Of a stretch of DNA of 64,000 bases, positions 25,745 through 37,335 are shown piece by piece. The translations under genes and the position numbers were made by a program. Source of the DNA: Harmothoe impar (Eukaryota; Annelida; Polychaeta; Phyllodocida; Polynoidae). The notes beneath the pieces were generated by a model. It did not search any database. It was not told the DNA's origin and worked only from the letters and a program-made list of their open reading frames with translations. The stretch is taken from positions 36,040,186 to 36,104,185 of the forward strand of contig OX381709.1 of the NCBI GenBank assembly GCA_947462335.1, written 5' to 3'. The stretch's first letter is position 1, and each line of letters starts with the position of its first letter.

Positions 25745-26345
25745 ACCGGTGGTGAGTTCAATCCTTGGTGGAGCCACTTCTCTTGTTTCACCTACATCAA
25801 CCTAAGATTAGTTTTTGCCTCACATGGATGGTTAAAAATATCACCAGCACTGGGAGGCGAACCCCAGACCTTTACAAATTATTATTATACAGTTGAGAAG
25901 TAGAGTAGAGATATATCCCAATATGAATGTTTGTAACACTGGCTCTGTGGCGCAATGGATCAGCGCCTGTCTCCTATCACCACAGGTGGTGAGTTCAATC
26001 CTTGGTGAGGCCACTTCTCTTGTTTCACCTACATCCACCTAAAATTCGTTTTCCCCTCACATGGATGGTTAAAAAATATCACCAGCACTGGGAGGCGAAC
26101 CCCAGACCTTTACAAATTATTATTAATCAGTTGAGAAGTAGAGTAGAGATATATCCCAATATGAATGTTTGTAACACCGGCTCTGTGGCGCAACGGATCA
26201 GCGCCTGTCTCCAACACCACAGGTGGTGAGTTCAATCCTTGGTGGAGCCACTTCTCTTGTTTTAACTACATCCACCTAAAATTCGTTTTTCCCTCACATG
26301 GATGGTTGAAAATATCACCAGCACTGGGAGGTGAACCCAGGACCT
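25745..26345 (+). repeat. Tandem tRNA-Arg-derived SINE array
   Basis: Two heads beginning GGCTCTGTGGCGCAATGGAT (25941) and the same with one change (26179) resemble the 5' half of tRNA-Arg, with A-box-like sequence. They are followed by GGTGAGTTCAATCCTTGGTG, a B-box-like T-arm. The period is 238 bases. A first unit (25745-25940) lacks the tRNA head, and the third is cut at about 26345. Each tail also carries GGGAGGCGAACCCC. Read on the other strand this contains GGTTCGCCTCC, a second B-box-like element, so the unit may be a composite of two tRNA-like parts in opposite orientation. The anticodon region is degenerate, so these are not functional tRNA genes. Confidence 0.85.
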
Positions 26346-26839
26346 TCAGATTATGATTTACAATCAATTTTGCTGTACAGTAACAGAAGATTCTGCTATC
26401 CCTATACAGTACATAATATACAAAAGCTCACTTGCTGTAGGTCTACAGCACAATCTACTGGAACCATAGTTGCCCCCAGTATTTGGTGTAAAGGAACACT
26501 ACTTACTTCTAACAGTGTAGGGTAGATATATGTCAATATGTCAGTTTTTAAATGGAGTATACCTATTGTTCAATGAGAATATCTCTTTCTTTCAGCAGAC
26601 AGTGAATCATTGAAGCTATATATAAAGGTGCAGACACCTTGCTGATAATAAATAGATGAACAGTCTAAAAACAAAACTTAGATTTAAGACCATGGCGTGT
26701 CCTGGACGGCATACAAGGGGCTATGATTAGATGCGAGGAGATAGATTAAGTTGGAACGATGCCAGAGGAGGACGCAAGTCTAGTGAGACAATACAGGGGC
26801 TGGCAGAACTACAATAATGAGATGGCACGCATATATACG
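26346..26839. other. Gene-free stretch
   Basis: Nothing recognisable. Confidence 0.5.
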
Positions 26840-26991
26840 ACCGACAGAGACAGACAGAGAAAGCTAGACAGACAGACATACAGACAGAGACAGAGACATG
26901 GAAAGCAAGAGAGAAATGAAGAAAGGGAGAGAGAGAGGCAGAGAGACATACACACAGATACACATAAAGAGAGAAAGAGAGAAAGAGAGAA

Positions 26992-27044
<53 letters not shown>

Positions 27045-27045
27045 T
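26840..27045. repeat. (ACAG)n-(GA)n simple repeat
   Basis: ACAGACAG units pass into GAGAAAGA and then about 25 bases of pure GA. The Arg/Glu-rich and Ser/Leu-rich frames across it are artefacts of the repeat. Confidence 0.95.
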
Positions 27046-30000
27046 TCTGGAGACAAACTGGACTCCCTTATGACGCTGTTTCTTTTCTCTGTGCAGAGAG
27101 AAAGGGTGTCTGAGAAGAAGGTCCCTGTTGATCCTTTAAGTCCTATAGTTACAGGCCAACACATACCACCAATTACTCAAGAACCTGGTTGTAAAACTAA
27201 TATAGAGAGAAGCTGTAAAGCCAAGAGGAATCTGTAGAATCAGAATCTATCAGCAACAGGTGCACTTCAAATTAATCTGTCGGTAGCCTAAGGCACCATC
27301 TAGTATTGCTAATGCTTCTGTCAGACATCAGATTACTCCCCACTCAAAGCACGAGTGCAGACAGGACCCTTTTCCAATATCTAGATTATGAGCTCCGTAA
27401 GAGGACTCCTCCTCCACTAATGATTACAGTTGGACTAATATCATTCGAAACACGGATTGATATATTTTCATTTGCAAATTCACTCATTATCTCAAACAGC
27501 TGTTAAAAAGACAAGTCAAAATGTTAAATGAACTTCGCCATTTAAATGTCAAATTGTGAATATCTATTGCTGGTACCCGCTGAGATGCTTAATAAGTATG
27601 TTGCACCATTGCACACACTAAACAAAGTGTATCTGTGAAATAAAGTTCACCCAGGGTTTGATAAGCTACTATACTGATCCATCAGTTAAAACACGTATAT
27701 AGGGTGACTCCTTTGTGGTGGAGGCGTGCAGAAACTAGACCTAAATTCTCCCAATTGTAACAATCATGGTATTTTAGTCGGGTCAAAAGGATTGTACTGA
27801 TCCTCTCAAATCTATAGCTACAGCCGGGGGTTGGGGTGGAGCAGGTAATAGACTCAACAGCCTGCACATACGTGCTACTCTCATGGGAGCTGGTGGTAAT
27901 TAACTTTCACATATCAAATAGGTCCAGAGGTGACTGAGGACTAACGTCCTAACTGGACACACTGCTGCAGGGGTCGTGTGCACAACGCTCTCTCACTCAT
28001 CATTTGGAGCTTTTCAGCCAAAGTTAATGATAACTTTATTTGTATTTCAAATATATCATGAAGTCCATAATTATGTTAATACAGTGAATCTTCCGTACTT
28101 ATTTTCACTAATAAATAAGAGGGCATTGGCCAGGGACGTACATGTTCTCACTCTGATAGTCATGTACTACACATCATAACCATGTCTTAATGACATTGCC
28201 AATCAGTGTACCTGTAATGACATCTAGATAGGCTGCATAGGTGCAAGCCTTTGCCTCGACACTGACTAGTGCTGACTAGGCAAACCGGTATAGAGAGGAG
28301 GGGAGGGGGTCAGGGAGAGGCGGAGGGAGGGAAGCGGGCAGGGAAGGATACAGGGAGGCAGGCAGTGAGTGAGGGAACCAGGTGTACATACATGGAAGGA
28401 TACACGGGGAACCAGGCAGCACAGAGCATGTGTATATGTTAAGACATACCGCCCGGCCCCTGCCCATAAGAGGAACCTGTCTGAGGGCTATCACACTCCT
28501 CCTTAGTCGCAGCCTGCATACTAAACACCTGACACCATGACCTCCTCCAGCACTCACCAACGGCAGATACCGCACCAGGTGCCAACCTGCACCAACGCAC
28601 CTGGACAAGGCTGGACATGCTTGGCATCATGTTATACCCTTCCCTACATAGCAAGCTGCGGTCAAACCTAATCGTCTGCATCATTTTGATCAAAATTATT
28701 GATAAACAATATGTTTATCCAAGGGGTGAATTCTAATGAGTGAGCGAGTAGGAATTGATAGGCGCTATTTGTGGTGAAAGAAAAATAAAGTGTCATGTTA
28801 TCTGAAACACACATTTTCTGTTTCTTGACCCTACATTACACACTGGCAGAAAGTTCACTTTAATTGACCATTGATGGCTTGGCTGAGTTTTTACATTTTG
28901 CATACAGGGTATACCTGGCAGTGGTGCCAAGGTGAGACATGTGAATAATGGATTCTACATGTGGTGTACATATTAATGAGGGCCTCAGGTACACACCCAC
29001 ATACAGGAGGACTCCTACAGGTGGATCATACACCTGGATATGGGGGGAAGTACAGGTGAGCCTGTGGTATATGTATCATAGGTCAATGTCTCTTAGGCTG
29101 CCTGTCTTAGCTACTAGTATGTGGCATCCCCTCAATTAAAGTAACACTTGGAAAACCATCCATCTTACTCCTCCCCATGAAGTTACATAGGTCAACATGT
29201 ACAGAAATATAGAGAACAACTTCAGTGGCTGTGGTTTGCTTCGATTTTGCTCCAATAAATGCTGCACTGCATTTCAATAACGTTCAATATACCTCTGCCT
29301 TGAGAAAGAACGAGAAAAAGATTTTATTTGTGTCCTACTTAACACAAATAAAGCCCTGCACATGCTGACAAGTATCTGGTTGCAATGGAGGTGTGAACAA
29401 AAACAAGCCTGACCCTCCTCACTTTGCAAACTGACACAGAGCAGGAGCGATTCTTCAATCCCCAAATTGACTACTTTTTAAAACCACGTGGCTTCCATTT
29501 GACTTTTTATACCAGGCTCTTATTTCTTCTGCAATATCCCCTTATGAGATGTGGATGGAGATAACTGGGAGTGGGGGGTGTTTGGTAGCTGCAGACAGCA
29601 GAGGCTGAATGTATAAGAGTTCTCAAAACAAATGATGAAAGTGGGAGGGCGCAGGGGTTGATGGCAGTTGTGGCTGAGGATAGGTATTCTTTTTAAATTC
29701 CAGGCATTCTGTGGAACTTTCCACGGCTATGTATGTTTTAATTTCAGGAGTGCGAGACTTGAAGTTCTCCTTGAGCCTTTCTTCCATTTGCAGACTCCGT
29801 GGGATGCCCTCCCCAGCATTGCCTGTACATTGATCTCGAGTACCACTATTTCTGTGTACCAAATCCATGTGTGGGTATGGATATTTGATACACTTATAAC
29901 CTCCCAAATGATTTATTTCAATGATGAAAAATGCATCTGTGAATATTGACGTGCCCTATAACATGTCTTCTCGGGTTGTCTTGTTGGAAGCTGGCCAAAT

Positions 30001-31405
30001 CCCATTGACCGGAGGTCAGGTGGGGCATGGGTCACATGACAGGTCACATGACAGGTGTCTTAGTCATGTGGCCGGGTAATGTGACCAGTGACACAATTAG
30101 ACGGCTGCCTTGTAACAGTCTAGTCTGTGTCTACATGGAGTACAGCTGTCTTCATGTCTGTACACCCCACACACCAGCCTCCTCACCAATGTACCACCAA
30201 CTAAGAAGTCTCTACACAACTAACACCACAGTCTGCTTGCCAAGTCGGCAGGAGTCAGTGAGTGCAAGCCTTCACTCCTTCCTCTCTGCAACAAAATCAA
30301 TATGCCCAACCCCTTAGAAATCTCCCTCTCCATTCTTATGCTCCAGCACCCCTTTTCCTTTCATCCCTCTTTCCTCAACTGCCCTCAGAGCCCCATGGCC
30401 TTGGGACTCATCAGGCTTAATAGACTTAAAGTTGGGTTAGTTGGTAACAGGTAAGCCATCTTTGCCGAAATCGATATGGAGATTTCTTGACGCAAATTGG
30501 GGGCATAGACCACAGCATCGATTTTGAGTATCAATGCAATCTGATACCAACGTACACATAGTTTTTTCACCTTTTAAACGCCAGCATCCGAGCCAGCACT
30601 TACAAGAATGATAAGGTCTGGACAGTTTGGTTTAAACACAATTTCCCACTAACCGACGTTTGAGTTATCATGAGGTAGACAGTGGCCGTGGGAAATGGTT
30701 TCAATAAATGAGACGTCTACATTAAGTCGATCGCGTGTAATAAAATATATTTAGTTGAAGCCGTTTTAAGTTAAAGGTCACTAAAGGAAAATCCATATAA
30801 TCAATGATTAATCTAGTTCATGGAATCTCATTTTGCTGAGCTAACCTATAAAGTCGGGAACACGCCTGTACAACGGATAAGGTAAGTACATGAATCACAT
30901 CGCTCCCTCCATTACGATAGGCCAAGGCTGAGAGTACCAAGACTGTGTTATGAGAGTGGCAGGATGGTGGAGTTGCTGTCAGAAGCCTAATATGTCCGTC
31001 TGTCAGAGCTGTCAGTATAGGAGGTTGTCAGTGTGGTCGGCTGCCAGCATCTGTTAGTATGCCTATACTCCTGTCACTGCCACAGTCCGTCCTCACCCCT
31101 CCCAGTCTACTACAGCTGAGGGTCCTGCCCACTTTGTGCCTCATGCCTCCCCCACACAGCGGGTTGTAGGGCACCAGGTAGGAGGTAGCACACCATGTAG
31201 GATGACCAGGCACCGTGAGACACCAGGCAACTGATCTGATTCCACTTCCTCAGGAAGGCCCCAGTAAAATGGCCACAGTGCTAACTAGGCCATTATACCA
31301 TAGACTAGTCATGGCAGGTTTCAGTTTGGAACAGGGGAGGGTATTTGCCTTGGTGCAGGGGCTGGGCGGTCTAGGCAGCACTGAAAGGGTATCAGAAATG
31401 ACAGT
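27046..31405. other. Gene-free stretch
   Basis: Several open frames of 60-110 codons exist, but none has domain similarity or plausible splice sites. A patch of repeated E-box sequence (30031-30052) is listed separately. Confidence 0.45.
30031..30052. promoter_or_regulatory. Two GTCACATGAC E-box motifs
   Basis: GTCACATGAC occurs twice, at 30031-30040 and 30043-30052, with the 12-base period continuing briefly. TCACATGA matches the site bound by MITF/TFE bHLH factors. No adjacent gene is recognised, so function is unproven and a chance minisatellite is possible. Confidence 0.3.
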
Positions 31406-31407
31406 TA

Positions 31408-31629
31408 CCGTAAATTCTCGCGTAGAAGCCGCGGCTTGTACGCGAGTCAGACTCAGCTTTCTTTTGATACCAAACATGCCTATATAGGGTGCGGCTTATA
31501 CGAGAGTTTTTATTAGTATACTACAGTACCAAAATCGCAATATTCAGACCCCCTCTGCGGCTTATATAATTTGTCAAAGTTAGGGGTGCGGCTTATACGC
31601 GAGTTAGGCTTATACGCGAGAATTTACGG
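31408..31629. mobile_element. Short TIR element with TA target site (222 bp)
   Basis: The left end CCGTAAATTCTCGCGTAG and its inverted copy ending CGCGAGAATTTACGG match over 23 bases with one difference. TA lies directly outside each end (31406-31407 and 31630-31631), as expected for a Tc1/mariner-type element. The interior repeats GCGGCTTATACGCGAG-like sequence several times. No transposase is present, so it is non-autonomous. Confidence 0.9.
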
Positions 31630-32762
<1,133 letters not shown>

Positions 32763-32842
32763 GCCGCCATTTGCCGAGTACAGGCAGTGTGTGTGCAGCA
32801 CACACTGCCTGTACAGCGTCATTACGTGTTTGATATGGCGGC
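32763..32842. repeat. Perfect 16-bp-arm hairpin nested in an outer inverted repeat
   Basis: GTACAGGCAGTGTGTG (32778-32793) and its exact reverse complement (32799-32814) are separated by TGCAG. Outside them GCCGCCAT (32763-32770) pairs with ATGGCGGC (32835-32842). The core could be extruded as a cruciform or form a stable RNA stem. No transposon ends are apparent. Confidence 0.9.
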
Positions 32843-33073
32843 ATGTGCTGCCAGCAGTATGCAGCTGTGTTTGGTGTATACTATTTGAGTTTATAATACA
32901 CATGCACACCTTTACATCGTCAACCATGCACTGGCATGGTTTGTAGATAATGTGGATATGATCAGATCTCTGATGCATGTGGCTAGTTCAGAAAAACACA
33001 CACCACTATACAATTATCATGAGGAACTTGAGATTCATGATGTGGTATAATATAGAGAAAATAGCTAGTATAC
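32843..33073. other. Gene-free stretch
   Basis: Nothing recognisable. Confidence 0.5.
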
Positions 33074-33273
33074 TACAGGGGGTGGAGAGGGGTCCCCCCC
33101 TCAGGTCGGAAAGCCGCCGAAAGTAAGGGCCCAAGGTCACAAAGTAGCTTTTTTGGACCATTTATGCTATTGTCAAACTTTTCCAAAAGTCGCCAGGTCG
33201 CTTTTATTAGTGCACCAGGTCGCCAGGTCGCCTGGAAAACAGCCCAGGTCGCCAGGGCGCTTTTGATCCATCT
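33074..33273 (-). repeat. Dispersed repeat, copy B
   Basis: Minus-strand homologue of 821-1006. It holds extra tandem copies of CAGGTCGC (near 33196-33251) that the first copy has in fewer numbers. This suggests expansion of an 8-to-11-base unit inside this copy. Confidence 0.75.
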
Positions 33274-34919
33274 GGAGCCACCTACAGTTAAGGTGGATCA
33301 TGCTAACCACCTCTATATATTGGGACTAAACTATCTGCCATGCATATTGAAATGGTAAAGGTCCGATGACCACAAATCACGCTGCCAGACATGTATGGGG
33401 ATAAACTATATATTTATGATAATGTTTACACGTTGGGAACATTTGATATCTTTTAATAGAATGTATGGTAGCACTATACGTTCGTTTACTTTTGACAAAA
33501 TATCATATAATGCACTCCGCAGCTCCCACCCTTTCAGCATCAGTCCAACTGTTTTTATCTATATTAGTAACATGATATCAGCATGCTTCCCCAAAAGTTA
33601 CAATGTTTTCATATTGATAACTGTAGCTATTTCTAAAGATATCTAAAGCGAACTGACAGCTATCCTCTGAATGTGACCACATTGACATTTTAATGAACAT
33701 GCTTATTACCTTACCTTATCGCCGGGGTCAGTTCATGTCAAAGATCTGCATCTTTATAACACTGCGATTAATTCAAACAAACGTGGCCACCCGGAGCAAT
33801 CACCACTGTATATAAAAGAAATACACACACCAAATAGGCGAATTCAGATTTATAAAAAGCAACAGTGCGAAAAAAAAGAACAAAAAAGAAAGAGAAGGAA
33901 AGAGTCAGAATGTTTGTAGGCAGTCTACAGCTTACTACGGACTGTCTATTTGTAAGGCTTCCTGTCGGAGAAAGCCGAGTGGTATTATGGTTAATTGACG
34001 TCATACTGTCTGTTTGTCCCTGGACGCACTCCGCGAAGCTAATCACGCTCCTATTACGTCAGTCGTGTGCATCCATATGAATAGGAATAATGCTCCTTCC
34101 AGATTCTACCTACAGGTCGATGTTAAATACACACCCTATTACCCCAAGACCCCAGACGCATGGTCACTCTCCTTCCATAATGTAAATATCCCGTCATAGC
34201 TTCCCTTACCTATCGCTCTCCCTCCCCTGCCTCCCTGCATTCCAAGCTATATAGCTGTTTCCCGGACAGATCTGCCTAGCTGCCTCCCTGCACGTCTGCC
34301 TCACTGCCTCCTTCGCCCCTGATGGAAACGGTAATTGGATATAATATATAGGGTGCAGACATATGCAAGGGTCACTAGGGTTTTACCACACCCTGATACA
34401 TAATGATAATCCTATATTCCACATCTCGAGCAAGATCATCTATGCCATAATAAAAACATATATTGAAGGGAAATATAGGGCCATGGTAGAATTAGACGCA
34501 CTGTCCTATAAATAAAGCCACTTGATCAATACTTGGGATACTACAGGGTTATACTAATAGTCAATATACCCCGTAGTCTTGTTCCAAAACACACATGAAA
34601 GGCGGAGGACATCAATACCTATTACACCCTGCTGTCATGGCAAGAAGTGTAGAGATATATGGTTGAACCTGAAAAAGGGAGATGGCTCTAAACAAGTGTA
34701 ACACTAGAGGCAGCTGTGTTTTATGCTTTGATTACCTTTTTATCCTGTTCATCCTTGGCTGGCCAACGAGCGTGCCGTTAAACATATAGGGCTTTTGCTT
34801 GTTTAGTGTTAATCGTTCTGCTCCAAGTTCCACATGTGTTGACGACGATAAACATACCCATGATGTGTCTACCCCTGCTATACATGCCTCCCTCTTTCTG
34901 CCGTCATATTCCTCTTCCT
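33274..34919. other. Gene-free stretch
   Basis: No convincing exon was found, including none fitting the missing 5' end of the arrestin gene. A consensus CRE palindrome at 33996 is listed separately. Confidence 0.4.
33996..34003. promoter_or_regulatory. Consensus CRE palindrome TGACGTCA
   Basis: An exact TGACGTCA, with a half-site-like TTACGTCAG about 55 bases downstream (near 34056). It lies 3 kb upstream of the first recognised arrestin exon. A chance occurrence is likely enough that no promoter is claimed. Confidence 0.25.
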
Positions 34920-35524
34920 GCCTAGCTTCCCTCACTCCCTGCATACCTGCCTGTCTACCTAGCTTCCCTCACTCCCTGCATACCTGCCTGTCTACCTAGC
35001 TTCCCTCACTCCCTGCATACCTGCCTGTCTACCTAGCTTCCCTCACTCCCTGCATACCTGCCTGTCTACCTAGCTTCCCTCACTCCCTGCATACCTGCCT
35101 GTCTACCTAGCTCCCCCCACTCCCTGCATACCTGCATGTCTACCTAGCTCTCCCCACTCCCTGCATACCTGCATGTCTACCTAGCTCCCCCCACTCCCTG
35201 CATACATGCACGTCTACCTAGCTCTCCCCACTCCCTGCATACCTGCATGTCTACCTAGCTCCCCCCACTCCCTGCATACCTGCACGTCTACCTAGCTCCC
35301 CCCACTCCCTGCATACCTGCATGTCTACCTAGCTTCCCTCACTCCCTGCATACCTGCATGTCTACCTAGCTTCCCTCACTCCCTGCATACCTGCCTGTCT
35401 ACCTAGCTCCCCCCACTCCCTGCATACCTGCCTGTCTACCTAGCTCCCCCCAACTCCCTGCATACCTGCCTGTCTACCTAGCTTCCCTCACTCCCTGCAT
35501 ACCTGCCTGTCTACCTAGCTCTCC
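34920..35524. repeat. 37-bp minisatellite, about 16 copies
   Basis: The unit contains CTCCCTGCATACCTGCCTG followed by TCTACCTAGCTTCCCTCA. Two variant types alternate in blocks: TTCCCTCA early and late, and CCCCCCA or CTCCCCA in the middle (35110-35320). The block order suggests unequal exchange. The period is not a multiple of three and frames are broken, so it is non-coding. Confidence 0.95.
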
Positions 35525-37049
35525 TCACTCCATGCATGCCCATATAACTTCTCTCAGTCTCACTCTCTGCCTACCTGCCTGCTTCCCTCACTCGGTGCAT
35601 GCCAGATTCCAGCAGTCCCTGCATGCCTGCCTGTCCGCATCCTGGACTACCTGCCTAGTTACATTCCTGCGTCCAGGGTGCTTCGCGGGAGGCATCTATA
35701 GGCGTTGGTCGTAGAACTCTATAGACTCACAATTTATGTATATCCGGGAATTGCCACACGCGTAGTGTAAAGATGCTCGTGACAGCAGTTATCTGAGACC
35801 GGAGGGCTTCCATGAACCTGGTGTAGTCTAGTACTGGGAAGCTATGAAGGATCTGGGCGCTTCTGGGAGCATCTGAGATGACATATCTTTCATTAAAATG
35901 TCCTTAAATTAATGCCAACCGTCCACAAGCCTTATACGGCAGATTCATTGGTAATTCATATAGGATATAATATGCCTCAGTTCGCCGAATAAAGCTCTTT
36001 AGATGGATGGTTTCATGAAGGTCTTTGAATGTATATACATGGCCAATGTCCCACTGTTTCCCGCTGGCTTCAGGGATTTGGATGCCTACTGAAGCTATGT
36101 AGCTACTATGGTAATTTGTAGTACCTTAATTCCGAGCATCTAAGTCCAAATATGATACAACATCTAGGGTCACATATCTTGGGACATAATTTTGAACGTT
36201 CCCATTATGAGCAGTTGTAATGGCTTCTGTCTGAGGAAGTGAGGGATTCGAGATTCAACACATGTGTTTTATCTTTTCATAGATGCGATGCGATGCGTTT
36301 TATCTTTTCATAATATCATAATTTAGTTGCTCATGCTATATTATAGAGAAATGGAGAATTGTAATTAGCATAGGGAAAATTCATTCGAAAAACTTTCAAC
36401 ACGTTTGATTATAGTTTTCATTGTTAGTGATGTTACTAATTATAATCACCATTCCTTTTGGAACGATACAATTTAGTGAGTTTTCTAGCCAAAGGCCCAC
36501 CTTACAGGGGCGGATAAGCGGGTCTTAATGGAAGTGTTGTTACAAAACCGCTACCCAATGTTAATGAATGACACCACAATAATGAGGTGAAAGAACCATC
36601 ATTACAGAACAGAAGAAGTTACTCATAAAAACTCCTGCTTCAGTCTCCTCACCTTGACCAGTTCCCCATCTGCTCCTGAGTTAATGAATGACATTTCTCC
36701 CCATTGATAACTTTTTCTGAGTACTCCGTCGTGGTATAATTAGTGCACTGCAGAACAAAGGCCTGCTCGCCGTTCTGCTACGGTGTATTTGATAACTCTT
36801 CTTGCACACCACTCATTACAAACCCTTTGACCCGTGAGGGACACAACTTTAGTAGTCCCCCCCCCCCCTTGTAGGTACCGTCACTCTTTTCCTTACTTAA
36901 TTTCTCGATGTTCTAGTTGTCGGTTATCTTTTGGATATCTACTCCGCAGGCAAAGCTCTAGCAGGGTTGCCTCGGTTAAGTGTACAGTTGGTGATTGAAT
37001 GTAACATACCACATTATTAACCTTGAATGTCTTTGTTGTGTCGTTACAG
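35525..37049. other. Gene-free stretch upstream of the first recognised arrestin exon
   Basis: No open stretch with arrestin N-terminal features and a donor of the right phase was found. The last bases before 37050 are an acceptor, CTTTGTTGTGTCGTTACAG, so this is probably intron at least near its right end. Confidence 0.5.
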
Positions 37050-37193
37050 CGGTGAGGATCGAGATCTGCGGCATTGCCCTGGTGAAGTGGGACCAGTCGG
37101 GCGGCGACTTTGTGTTGGACTTTGACCAGAAGGTGAAGGGAGATTGTAACAAGGAGCAGTACTTCCACAAGCGGATCACCCTCCTAGAGAAAG
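37050..37193 (+). CDS. Alpha-arrestin (ARRDC-type), first recognised coding exon
   Basis: Encodes the early N-terminal arrestin domain. The first codon is split and completed as Ala, Ser, Thr or Pro, then come VRIEICGIALVKWDQ and YFHKRITLLEK. The pattern I-x-I-x-G-x-A-x-V-x-W, then Y-F-x-x-x-(I/V)-x-L-L, is a hallmark of alpha-arrestins, which act as adaptors between membrane cargo and ubiquitin ligases or the ESCRT machinery. The acceptor is ...TCGTTACAG just before 37050, and the donor is AAAG followed by GTTAGT at 37194. The exon enters after one base of a codon and leaves one base over, which matches the next exon. The exon or exons coding for the first ~35-40 residues, expected to carry the initiator Met and a Y-x-x-G turn, were not found upstream. 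The exon end is copied into the intron (see 37178-37335). Confidence 0.9.
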
Positions 37194-37335
37194 GTTAGTC
37201 AGAACACATCTAGTGGAATATACCCATGGTTATAACCCCCCATTTAACCCTCCTAGAGAAAGGTTAGACATAACACATGCAATGTAATATACCCATGTTA
37301 TACCCATCGCATAACCCTGCTAGAGAAAGGGAAGT
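37178..37335 (+). repeat. Tandem duplication of exon end and splice donor
   Basis: CCCTCCTAGAGAAAGGTTAG at the exon/intron boundary recurs with an offset of 69 bases (boundary-equivalent base 37262). A third, decayed copy recurs 67 bases later (37329), where the donor GT has become GG. The second copy keeps GTTAGA, a weaker potential donor. Using it would read straight through GGT TAG, an in-frame stop, so the first donor must be the productive one. Confidence 0.85.

Noticed and set aside
25941..26013. tRNA-Arg gene
   Set aside because: The 5' half and T-arm resemble tRNA-Arg, but the anticodon arm is degenerate and the acceptor stem pairs poorly. The unit is tandemly repeated with a SINE body.
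26727..27113. Arg/Glu-rich and Ser/Leu-rich frames
   Set aside because: They are translation of ACAG/GA simple repeats.
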